Part shown: piece after piece, positions 34,765 to 41,627 of the stretch | Layout: each line of letters starts with the position of its first letter | Numbering within the stretch: position 1 is the stretch's first letter | From: Bacteroidota bacterium | Lineage (GTDB): Bacteria; Bacteroidota; Ignavibacteria; Palsa-1295 | Length of the DNA: 43,211 bases | Reading direction: 5' to 3' | Assembly (NCBI GenBank): GCA_030706385.1 | Contig: JAUZOQ010000021.1 | Location: 1-43,211 of the forward strand | The notes under the pieces: model-generated | What the model was told of the DNA's origin: nothing | The model's input: the letters and a program-made list of their open reading frames with translations, nothing else | Databases searched by the model: none | Made by a program: the position numbers and the translations under genes

Positions 34765-34865
34765 AATGTATTATATTGGTTGATTATGAGATTGAGATTC
34801 AGAGTTGCTTGTGATGTAACTTTGGTGTTTTCCGGGCGTTGTTTGTATAAATATATTCTTCATCC

Positions 34866-35825
34866 ATGAAGCGAATATTCGGGCTGCTGCTTTTTTTGCT
34901 TCTTTCCTTCAGTTCTCTTTCTGCGCAGATCCCTAAAGCGATCGGATTTCAGGGCGTCGTTCGCACTCCTAATGATAGTTTCCCGCAAGGGCTGCACTTA
35001 GTATACTATTCACTCTATTCTTCGGCAACTTCGGCAGATCCCGTTTATCTTGAGATACAGAAACCACGGTTGACGGGTGGAGTATTTTCGGGATTGCTCG
35101 GAACGCAGCGGCCGATCCCGGATTCGGTTACTTTCGATAAGCCATACTGGCTGGGCATTTCCGTTGACAACGAGAATGCACTGACACCGCGATTTCAGCT
35201 TACATCGGTACCCTACGCACTCCATGCAACGATGGCCGATGGCCTCGCTCCTGATTTTCAGTTGCCGGCAACACGTATCGGCGTTCCTGTGCCAATCTCC
35301 GGTACTGCTCGCGGAGATCTATCGGGTTCATATCCAGCGCCACTGGTTTCGGGCATTCAATCGAATCCCGTTTTGCCTGAAACTCCGAAAGATGAGGATA
35401 TCCTCTGGTGGAATGGCGCGACATGGAGCCCGCGCCCATCGGCAGTGCACAGCTCCTTCAATATCGTTGCTTCCGATTCGCAATCCTTTGTTAATGATTC
35501 GTTGACGATTGTCAAATTTTCCGGTCAAAAAACGGTTGCTGCATATAATATTGGGGGCAACTTTGACCAGGCATCAAATTCGTTCACCGCACCTGCCGAC
35601 GGATTCTACCATTTTGATGTGTTCTTAATTTTTTCGGAGATTGCATTCGTTACCGTCGGTTTTCAAACTGCGGCATTCCCGATTATTGGTAGTCAGGAAT
35701 TCCAGTCGAACATTATCGAATATCATACTTCCATTCCGCTTCTGCTCGGAGAAAAAGTGCGGCTCTTCGTTAAATCGACGAGGTATTTGAACTCCGCCCG
35801 TTGGAGCGGCTTTAAGATCAATTGA
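34866..35825 (+). CDS. Secreted protein with C1q-like domain (paralogue 2 of 4)
   Basis: The 319-residue protein has the same design as the one at 32642. A signal peptide (MKRIFGLLLFLLLSFSSLSA) precedes PKAIGFQGVVRTPNDSFPQG, SVPYALHATMADG ends the N-terminal module, and the RGDLSGSYPAPLVSGIQSNP linker follows. The C-terminal C1q-like part holds NSFTAPADGFYHFDVFLIFS and ends RWSGFKIN. Its TGA overlaps the ATG of the next gene (TGATG, 35823-35827), so the three genes 34866-37830 form a coupled operon. An A/T-rich promoter-like stretch (GTTGTTTGTATAAATATATT) lies about 20-40 bases upstream. No T9SS signal is present, so export beyond the periplasm, if any, must use another route. Confidence 0.82.
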   Translation: MKRIFGLLLFLLLSFSSLSAQIPKAIGFQGVVRTPNDSFPQGLHLVYYSLYSSATSADPVYLEIQKPRLTGGVFSGLLGTQRPIPDSVTFDKPYWLGISVDNENALTPRFQLTSVPYALHATMADGLAPDFQLPATRIGVPVPISGTARGDLSGSYPAPLVSGIQSNPVLPETPKDEDILWWNGATWSPRPSAVHSSFNIVASDSQSFVNDSLTIVKFSGQKTVAAYNIGGNFDQASNSFTAPADGFYHFDVFLIFSEIAFVTVGFQTAAFPIIGSQEFQSNIIEYHTSIPLLLGEKVRLFVKSTRYLNSARWSGFKIN

Positions 35826-36826
35826 TGTTTTTGAATATGCGCATTATTGCGATTTATATGTTCATGATGGCTTCTGTCAGTTCCGCACTCGGACAGATGC
35901 CTCGTGCTTTTTTTTACCAGGCCGAGATCAGAAATAGCGACGGAAGTCATGTTAAGGATAGCGTGCATTTGGTAACCTTTACTTTGTACGATGCAGCGTC
36001 GGGCGGAAATGTGCTCTTTACTCAAACCGGACAAGAAGCAATTCGAAATGGAATCCTGAGTGCTGCAATCGGCCGGCCAAACCCATTGCCCGATTCTCTC
36101 TTATTCACAAAGCCGTATTATCTTGGGATATCAATTGATACGTATTCCGAAATCCAACCTCGAACTGCGCTTAACTCTGCACCGTATTCGCTGCATTCAG
36201 CGTTAACTCGCAGCCTTACGCAGGATGCTATCATTGCACCGGAAATCCTTCCGAAATTCTTTCCTGCAATTGGCCCGGCCGGCGGAGACCTCATCGGGTC
36301 ATATCCGAGCCCGAAAGTAGTCGCACTGCAATCAAAACCAGTTGCTAATATTTCGCCAACAATAAATAGTGCTCTTCAATGGAATGACAGTGTTTGGACG
36401 CCAACACCATTTCCGGGCCCAGTAGCATTTCATGTATTTGGATCCGGCGAATCGATCCAACAAGTGGGATCGTATTATCCGATTAAATCCTACGATGTTA
36501 ATGATCCATCCTGTTTCAACTACAATAATGATTTTGAGATAAGCCGTGGTACGTTCATTGTTCCGCGATCAGGCATCTATCATTTCGATGCCTATCTGAA
36601 GGGTTTGCCCAATTCACCGGAGCGGATTGCTTTGTCGGTCGATGGGAATGCCAGGAATGTAATGAATTTCATTCAGATCGGTTCTCATACCTGGCAGCAC
36701 GGAGAGTTGGGTCAATGGCAATATAGCGTAACTATTGCGCTTCAGGCCGGTCAGAAGGTACAACTTGTTTACTCACCGGCAATAACTGATCTGCATGCCG
36801 ATTTCTCAGGATTCAGAATTAGATGA
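35825..36826 (+). CDS. Secreted protein with C1q-like domain (paralogue 3 of 4)
   Basis: The ATG at 35825 overlaps the preceding TGA; a further ATG at 35837 also yields a signal peptide (MRIIAIYMFMMASVSSALGQ). The 333-residue product again has the N-terminal module (PRAFFYQAEIRNSDGSHVKD ... SAPYSLHSALTRSL), the GGDLIGSYPSPKVVALQSKP linker and a C1q-like C-terminus (TFIVPRSGIYHFDAYLKGLP ... FSGFRIR). The last residues are conserved among all four paralogues. It has diverged clearly from its neighbours in the middle, which points to an old duplication. Its stop overlaps the next start as ATGA. Confidence 0.8.
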   Translation: MFLNMRIIAIYMFMMASVSSALGQMPRAFFYQAEIRNSDGSHVKDSVHLVTFTLYDAASGGNVLFTQTGQEAIRNGILSAAIGRPNPLPDSLLFTKPYYLGISIDTYSEIQPRTALNSAPYSLHSALTRSLTQDAIIAPEILPKFFPAIGPAGGDLIGSYPSPKVVALQSKPVANISPTINSALQWNDSVWTPTPFPGPVAFHVFGSGESIQQVGSYYPIKSYDVNDPSCFNYNNDFEISRGTFIVPRSGIYHFDAYLKGLPNSPERIALSVDGNARNVMNFIQIGSHTWQHGELGQWQYSVTIALQAGQKVQLVYSPAITDLHADFSGFRIR

Positions 36827-37830
36827 ATACTCAGCGATCAATCATAACACTAATTCTTCTTACGTGCTGCAGTATTGCAAGCGCTCAGATTCCGCGTACG
36901 ATTGAATATCAGGGAAAAGCAGTCCTTCGTAACGGTGATCCGGTCAGTGATGGAATACACTCCCTGATCATTTCCATCTATAATTTACAAGTTGGTGGCG
37001 ATCTTCTTTTTTCCGATAGTCAGCAAGTGCGGACTACCGCCGGATTGTTTTCTACTGCGATTGGCCGCGGGTCTTCGATACCGAATTCGCTTTCGTTCGA
37101 CAGTGTCTATTATGTCGATATTCGTATCGATGGCAGCGCACAACTTGCTCCGCGAACGGCATTTGCTCCGGTGCCTTATTCATTGAATGCCGAGTCTTCG
37201 AGCGGCCTTACACGAAAAGCAGTCATTCCGTCCGATCTTATTCCATTACTCTTCACTTCTGCGGGCTCAGCTCGAGGCGATCTTTCCGGTGCGTATCCGA
37301 ATCCGAACGTCGCAGCCTTGCAGGGTAATCCGATCTCCTCGCGCCAGCCGAAGAATGGAGATTATCTTCAGTGGGATGGAAGCTCCTGGGGGCCGCAAGC
37401 ATTTCCGAATGCTCATGCCTTCCGAGTAAGTGCCGATCTTCGTTTCCACCCGGTGATCTCAAGGCAAGTATTTGCACCTGCGTTTGATTCGATCGGGTCG
37501 ATGAATGAAGGAAACGATTTTTCATTCACTTCCCAGTCCTTTATCGCACCGCAGGACGGATTGTATTCCTTTGAATCTTGGCTCAACGTATCAGCGCCGG
37601 TGGATGGAAATATCCGAATGGAATATGATGTGAACTCCAATCCCGCAAGCTTTCAGGATTATCCGGTCGAATTTGCGAACACTCAAGGGTTAAAGGATTA
37701 TCACTTCACCTCTATGCTCGAACTGAAGAAAGGGGATAAAGTCCAATTTGTCTTCAACCCCCTTATCAGGACGTTCGTGACAAACGTGGAGATTAACGTA
37801 TGCGTCTTCTCTGGTTATCGAGCTGATTGA
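36823..37830 (+). CDS. Secreted protein with C1q-like domain (paralogue 4 of 4)
   Basis: The ATG at 36823 overlaps the stop of the preceding gene (ATGA). The 335-residue protein has a signal peptide (MNTQRSIITLILLTCCSIAS, AQ), the N-terminal module PRTIEYQGKAVLRNGDPVSD to PVPYSLNAESSSGLTRKAV, the linker RGDLSGAYPNPNVAALQGNP and a C1q-like end (SFIAPQDGLYSFESWLNVSA ... VCVFSGYRAD). It ends the operon and is followed by a bidirectional hairpin. Ligand and localisation are unknown; a heterotrimer between paralogues is possible (inference). Confidence 0.8.
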   Translation: MNTQRSIITLILLTCCSIASAQIPRTIEYQGKAVLRNGDPVSDGIHSLIISIYNLQVGGDLLFSDSQQVRTTAGLFSTAIGRGSSIPNSLSFDSVYYVDIRIDGSAQLAPRTAFAPVPYSLNAESSSGLTRKAVIPSDLIPLLFTSAGSARGDLSGAYPNPNVAALQGNPISSRQPKNGDYLQWDGSSWGPQAFPNAHAFRVSADLRFHPVISRQVFAPAFDSIGSMNEGNDFSFTSQSFIAPQDGLYSFESWLNVSAPVDGNIRMEYDVNSNPASFQDYPVEFANTQGLKDYHFTSMLELKKGDKVQFVFNPLIRTFVTNVEINVCVFSGYRAD

Positions 37831-37876
37831 GCTCCATCTCTAAAATTAGCCAAGCTCTCACCCGGCCAAATACAAT

Positions 37877-37910
37877 TGCCGGAGCATTCTCCGCGGCGAA
37901 TGCTCCGGCA
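37877..37910. terminator. Strong hairpin between convergent genes
   Basis: TGCCGGAGCATTC and GAATGCTCCGGCA form a perfect 13-bp stem with an 8-base loop. It sits between the 37830 stop (plus) and the 37916 stop (minus). The flanking T tracts are short, but the stem is strong. Confidence 0.7.
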
Positions 37911-37915
37911 GTTGG

Positions 37916-38134
37916 TTAATTATTCTTCGGCGGATCTGCCAGATGTAGGCCGTGCGCCGATAGGACGGTTGCGATTCCGACAATGATGCTGGCAATGTTC
38001 GAGACTACTGGCGGAAGCCCCGGGATCTGCTCGGCAAGGCCGGCCGCCGTTAAGAGGCCTGTTCCGATTCCGGAAATAGTTTTGAGAACATTGGCTCCGT
38101 TGATCTTGAATAAGGATGAAAAGAATGTATTCAT
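37916..38134 (-). CDS. Holin-like small membrane protein
   Basis: From the ATG at 38134 the protein has 72 residues: MNTFFSSLFKINGANVLKTI..., two hydrophobic segments (ISGIGTGLLTAAGLAEQI and VVSNIASIIVGIATVLSAHG) joined by a short turn, and a polar C-terminus. That is the layout of small phage holins. A longer start (38245) would add residues encoded by the TAGTTGG-type repeats and was rejected. It follows the DUF5675 gene, a pairing often seen in Bacteroidota phages. The function as a holin is inferred from topology and context. Confidence 0.58.
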   Translation of the reverse strand: MNTFFSSLFKINGANVLKTISGIGTGLLTAAGLAEQIPGLPPVVSNIASIIVGIATVLSAHGLHLADPPKNN

Positions 38135-38136
38135 GG

Positions 38137-38211
38137 TGTAGTTTAGTAGTTGGTAGTTTAGTAGTGTGGTAGCTGGTAGCTGGTAGTTTTGGAGTTTGGT
38201 AGTAGGTAGGG
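38137..38211. repeat. Tandem GTAGNTG-type microrepeat
   Basis: About ten degenerate copies of a 7-8 base unit (GTAGTTG, GTAGTTTA, GTAGCTG, GTAGTAG) run immediately 5' of the minus-strand holin-like gene. Confidence 0.7.
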
Positions 38212-38330
38212 TCGAGCGCTGATTCGAAGATATGCTTAGGTGCAATTCGCGTAGTGTGTATAGGAAAATAGCTCACACTGTTGTGAGTGCACGAAAGACA
38301 GATGACTTTCTCTTAAGAGACGATCTCCCG

Positions 38331-38741
38331 CTAACCTTCAGATCGGACGATCTGGATCTTCACAGCGCCATGCTGCAAACCCATTTTCAGTTTCGGAAAG
38401 AAATCATCGAATGCCATTCGCGACTGGCCGATGAAATCGGTCCCTTTCGTCTTACCGAGCAAGATACATCCTTCCGTATTGGCAGCAGTGTTGCCGGGAT
38501 GGATGCGAATGCCATCGAACATCGGAACATTCAGGACATGCGGCATGGGGCGCCCGAAGCGAGTCGAATTATCGATGATTACGCTATACTCGCCATAAGG
38601 AATTGCCGTAGCCTTGGGAATTTTCACTCCTTCGGCTCTGGTCACATCTTCTAAGGTATAACATTCGAATACGTCATCGATATAAAGCGATCCGATCGTG
38701 CTCGTGGCAGAAAATATCTGTCGAATGAGTTTGAGTTGCAT
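38331..38741 (-). CDS. DUF5675 family protein (putative phage cell-wall protein)
   Basis: The 136-residue protein is a DUF5675 member by pattern: MQLKLIRQIFSATSTIGSLY, the motif YTLEDVTRAEG, then PYGEYSVIIDNSTRFGRPMP and IRIHPGNTAANTEGCILLGK. The last motif, with His81 and Cys92, recalls the catalytic His-Cys pair of L,D-transpeptidases (YkuD: HG...S.GC), so activity on peptidoglycan is plausible but unproven. DUF5675 genes occur often in phages and prophages of Bacteroidota. Neighbours are a holin-like gene downstream and the major capsid gene upstream, all on the minus strand. Confidence 0.85.
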   Translation of the reverse strand: MQLKLIRQIFSATSTIGSLYIDDVFECYTLEDVTRAEGVKIPKATAIPYGEYSVIIDNSTRFGRPMPHVLNVPMFDGIRIHPGNTAANTEGCILLGKTKGTDFIGQSRMAFDDFFPKLKMGLQHGAVKIQIVRSEG

Positions 38742-38787
38742 AATGATAAAGTGGAGATGTTAAAGCAATAATGGAAACCGTAACAAT

Positions 38788-38819
38788 TGCAGAGACGCTC
38801 TGCAGCGCGTCTCTGCAAA
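38788..38819. repeat. REP-like palindrome TTGCAGAGACGC / GCGTCTCTGCAA
   Basis: Perfect 12-bp arms (38788-38799 and 38808-38819) enclose an 8-base loop, eight bases past the stop of the capsid gene. The AGAGACGC/GCGTCTCT core resembles dispersed palindromic repeats known from several phyla. It may also act as a hairpin for ending the capsid transcript, although a T tract is missing. Confidence 0.72.
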
Positions 38820-38826
38820 TTAACGA

Positions 38827-40047
38827 TTAACTTGCGCTCGTGCTCAGGATTCCGAGGTAGCCTGGCTGTCCGACTCCGAAGGCAATGCGCTCTGTCATCC
38901 GCAGCATCTGCAAGTCGTTGGTGAAGGCATTGACTCCTTCAGCAGTTGCATCGAAGCTGACACGCACATCCATTCCTCCATGCTGGCCGAGCCAGCATCC
39001 TGCCGTACGCAAATTCCCGAAGATCGCGAATGGAGTCGAGGGATGCGAACTCGTATCGTATGCCGAAATGAGAATGCCATTCGGGATCACCACGATCGGG
39101 AAGCCGCGGAACATCAGGTTTGTCACATTAAGGCCTTGCGCTCCGGCAATATTCGGAACAGCAGAACTTGTGAGGTCCCATAAGTATCGGCTATTCGTAT
39201 CTTTCAACTTCAAGAGATCGGTCAGCGAATTCTGCTCGACGAAAAGCGACGCTCCGCGCTGTTGTGCAGGTGGAAGCGACTGAATAAGCGAAATCAGATC
39301 ATCGAATTTGATATCGGTGAATTTCGTCTTGCCGCTTGTCGATGTTCCGCCGAGATAGGTTGTGACAACTCCCGAAGTATTGAGAATTCCCGTGAATGGA
39401 GATCCCGATCCACGGAAGACTTGCGTATCCTCTTCCTGTGCAAAGACATTGGTGAAGATGCGAACGATCGTATTATAGATATCGATGTTCGCATCGTCCA
39501 ATAATTCATTCGAGATCGGATAGATCGCTGCAAGTTTCTTTGCTGTCAGAGTCAATCTTCCGAATGTTGCTTTCGAAGAGGGAATCGCTGTGTTCTCATC
39601 CGTCCAGGTCACCGAAGGTTTTCCGGCAAGAGTAGAGACGTTCAGGACATTCGATCGCATCGAAACTTGCGCACAATACTTGCGTGCAAATCCGAATTCA
39701 TTGAGGAGGAAGATTACATCGGCAAAGAATTCTTCCGGCACAAGGTAGCCTCCGGCCGAATTTGTCCCTTCGAGCTGTGGCGCAAGGAGCTTGACATATT
39801 CCGGATCATACGTCGATTGGATCGATCGCAGCTCGGAATAATTATTCGCTGCAAGTGCCGAAAAGAAGCGGAAAGTCTTGCGGATCTTCTCGCGCTCAGC
39901 ATTCTTCGGGCTCGAAGCATCAAGCCCTTTCAATGCGGATCTATCCGGAAGTGATTTAATGCGTTTAGTAACAGCTTCATCGATCAGAGAGCGCATCTCG
40001 TCACGATTAGCAGTAAGTGTGTTGGTGTTTTCGTTCATTGTGATCAT
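38827..40047 (-). CDS. Phage major capsid protein, HK97 family
   Basis: This is a 406-residue HK97-fold capsid protein. The N-terminal ~80-100 residues are helical and charged (delta/scaffold region, RDEMRSLIDEAVTKRIKSLP). The capsid domain starts around GTNSAGGYLVPEEFFADVIF and contains AQVSMRSNVLNVSTLAGKPS, KLAAIYPISNELLDDANIDI (spine helix/E-loop region) and the later FGNLRTAGCWLGQHGGMDVR followed by FTNDLQMLRMTERIAFGV. It would be cleaved by the S78 protease encoded just upstream. The length is normal and the frame is intact, so the gene does not look decayed. The start could be at 40047 or at the second ATG (40038). Confidence 0.93.
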   Translation of the reverse strand: MITMNENTNTLTANRDEMRSLIDEAVTKRIKSLPDRSALKGLDASSPKNAEREKIRKTFRFFSALAANNYSELRSIQSTYDPEYVKLLAPQLEGTNSAGGYLVPEEFFADVIFLLNEFGFARKYCAQVSMRSNVLNVSTLAGKPSVTWTDENTAIPSSKATFGRLTLTAKKLAAIYPISNELLDDANIDIYNTIVRIFTNVFAQEEDTQVFRGSGSPFTGILNTSGVVTTYLGGTSTSGKTKFTDIKFDDLISLIQSLPPAQQRGASLFVEQNSLTDLLKLKDTNSRYLWDLTSSAVPNIAGAQGLNVTNLMFRGFPIVVIPNGILISAYDTSSHPSTPFAIFGNLRTAGCWLGQHGGMDVRVSFDATAEGVNAFTNDLQMLRMTERIAFGVGQPGYLGILSTSAS

Positions 40048-40110
40048 AGTGGTTGTTTAGTAAGTGAGTGGTTTTGTTAAATGGGGAAGCTCTTAGCGAA
40101 TAGGCAAGTG

Positions 40111-40141
40111 GACGGATAGACGTATAGACGGATAGACGTAT
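40111..40141. repeat. Octamer array (GACGNATA), left copy
   Basis: GACGGATA GACGTATA GACGGATA GACGTAT: four 8-base units, equal to two 16-base units. The reverse complement, with one difference per 16-mer, recurs at 40763-40794 on the other side of the four-helix-bundle gene. Confidence 0.8.
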
Positions 40142-40228
40142 CGTGGGTAGATGTGAAGCGGATTGATATTCTGACTGAATTGTGATGAGAAGTAAGCGAG
40201 TGATCATGCGAAACGGAGAAGCGTTTAG

Positions 40229-40236
40229 TATATTTG
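40229..40236 (+). promoter_or_regulatory. Candidate -7 element (TATATTTG) for the four-helix-bundle gene
   Basis: It matches TAnnTTTG about 78 bases upstream of the ATG at 40314. No -33 TTG is evident. Confidence 0.4.
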
Positions 40237-40313
40237 CGAGTTGAGGTATAAGCGTGTAAGGTCTAGACGCAAAGTAAAGTATTCGTGTTAACTATTTTCT
40301 AACTTTGACATCA

Positions 40314-40679
40314 ATGAAAAAAATAATTCAGACGTATCGGGATCTTAAGGCATGGAATGAAGCCATGGATCTTGTAGAAGATATCTATAAATTGACAAAG
40401 ACATTGCCGCCGGAAGAGCAGTACGGACTCAAAAGTCAGATCCGCCGATGTGCTGTATCACTTCCTTCAAATATCGCAGAGGGCCACGGCAGAAAGGGTA
40501 ATAAAGAATTCATGCATCACCTCTCGATTGCGAAAGGATCGTTATCCGAATTAGAGACCCAACTCATCTTATGTGTTCGTCTTGAGTATGTTTCCAGAGC
40601 CGATCTAAAGCCCGTCTGGAATCGTGCACAAACTCTTAGCAAGCTCATCTCCGGATTAATCCGCTCGCTCCTGAAATAG
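40314..40679 (+). CDS. Four-helix-bundle protein (S23 / 23S rRNA intervening-sequence family)
   Basis: From the ATG at 40314 it has 121 residues and shows the family pattern: YRDLKAWNEAMDLVEDIYKL, then YGLKSQIRRCAVSLPSNIAE, GHGRKGNKEFMHHLSIAKGS and LSELETQLILCVRLEY. The small basic helical protein occurs encoded in 23S rRNA intervening sequences or freestanding in many Bacteroidota genomes; the DGR accessory protein Avd has the same fold. No rRNA, reverse transcriptase or template/variable repeat is nearby. It is flanked by inverted octamer arrays. It is the only plus-strand gene between the capsid and protease genes. Confidence 0.9.
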   Translation: MKKIIQTYRDLKAWNEAMDLVEDIYKLTKTLPPEEQYGLKSQIRRCAVSLPSNIAEGHGRKGNKEFMHHLSIAKGSLSELETQLILCVRLEYVSRADLKPVWNRAQTLSKLISGLIRSLLK

Positions 40680-40762
40680 TCTCCTCATACAATTGATCGT
40701 CCCTTCCGCGCCCATGAATTGCGCGTTCACTTCTTTGTGTCCAAAATCTAACCCTAAAGCCT

Positions 40763-40838
40763 ATACGTCGATCCGTCTATACGTCGATCCGTCTTTCCCC
40801 TCCATACGCCCATTCGCCAATACCCCCATACGCCCACC
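40763..40838. repeat. Octamer arrays, right copy (inverted) plus CCCATACG run
   Basis: Two exact 16-base units ATACGTCGATCCGTCT (40763-40794) are the inverted counterpart of 40111-40141. A second octamer series of CCCATACG type (CCATACG, CCCATTCG, CCCATACG) extends to the stop of the protease gene at 40839. Confidence 0.78.
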
Positions 40839-41465
40839 TCAAATCATCTCCGCTGCTTCGCCGAGCGTCAGTTCCTTCGAAGCCGGCTCGCCGTCGTCTA
40901 CTGCATACGGATTGCATGGTAGCTCCACTTTCGAGATTTCGATAAGCTCCCATTTCGTGAATCGGTAGCCGCCAAATTCATTCGGCTCCCATTCGATCGG
41001 CCGGAAGCCGATGGAATTGGCAGGAAGATATCCGGCCTTATCCATTTGAAAGATCTTCTCGGCAAATTCGGAAGTCTCAGAAGTTGCGTATTCAGCAAGT
41101 GCATAGAGTGCATCCTGAGTTTTTACAAGCTTCAGGATTTTCCCGAGAGTATGCACCGGCTCTGCAGTCTGGCCGTGCGACCAGAGGAATTGCGGATTGC
41201 GCAGAAAGTTATCCGTGATCGCACCTTCGATGATCATCTCATCGCCGGAACGGTCCGGATCGCTCGTCGCAACTTTCAGCCACTTCATGCGCGATGGAGA
41301 AGAAAAATCTGTCTCTTCGTTTTGTGTGTTCAAGACGGCAAGATCCTTTTGGTTCATTTCATTTTCCGTATCGGCAGCAAGAGTCAAAGTGCCGTTTTTC
41401 AGGAAGATGATCTTTCCGGGTATATTTTTGTATCTGGATTCTAGGTTGTTCTGTGTATTGGTCAT
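40839..41465 (-). CDS. HK97-type prohead protease (peptidase family S78)
   Basis: This 208-residue protein matches the phage prohead maturation protease. The catalytic His is in NPQFLWSHGQ (His97) and the Ser in PANSIGFRPIEWE (Ser151), the expected spacing and motifs for the S78 family. The C-terminal part FTKWELIEISKVELPCNPYA is the conserved end block. The protease cleaves the delta domain of the capsid protein during maturation. Order protease then capsid on the same strand is the classic head-module layout. Upstream, where portal and terminase genes are expected, only unrelated lipoprotein genes on the opposite strand are found. Confidence 0.9.
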   Translation of the reverse strand: MTNTQNNLESRYKNIPGKIIFLKNGTLTLAADTENEMNQKDLAVLNTQNEETDFSSPSRMKWLKVATSDPDRSGDEMIIEGAITDNFLRNPQFLWSHGQTAEPVHTLGKILKLVKTQDALYALAEYATSETSEFAEKIFQMDKAGYLPANSIGFRPIEWEPNEFGGYRFTKWELIEISKVELPCNPYAVDDGEPASKELTLGEAAEMI

Positions 41466-41589
41466 AATGTAGTTGTGAATTAATTAATGATTCTTGATGG
41501 TGAATCGATTAGCGGTAGTATCCTATTTTGTTAAGGAAAAAAGAGTTCTTATGAACGATTTTGGCACGTGCCTATGGCGAACCGGAGAC

Positions 41590-41623
41590 TTTGAAACTAG
41601 TCCGATAATGCTTCGTAATTTCG
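41590..41623 (+). promoter_or_regulatory. Candidate promoter of the lipoprotein array
   Basis: TTTG (41590-41593) as -33 and TAATTTCG (41616-41623) as -7 are 22 bases apart; the -7 has one mismatch to TAnnTTTG. The ATG at 41628 is only four bases past it, so the mRNA may start at the start codon. Confidence 0.5.
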
Positions 41624-41627
41624 GGAG

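Noticed and set aside
40314-40679. Avd-like accessory protein of a diversity-generating retroelement
   Set aside because: The fold matches, but no reverse transcriptase and no template or variable repeat were found. The C1q genes show no adenine-biased repeat pair.
32082-41465. Intact prophage
   Set aside because: No integrase, terminase, portal, tape-measure or attachment site was seen, and the genes are separated by secreted-protein genes on the opposite strand.
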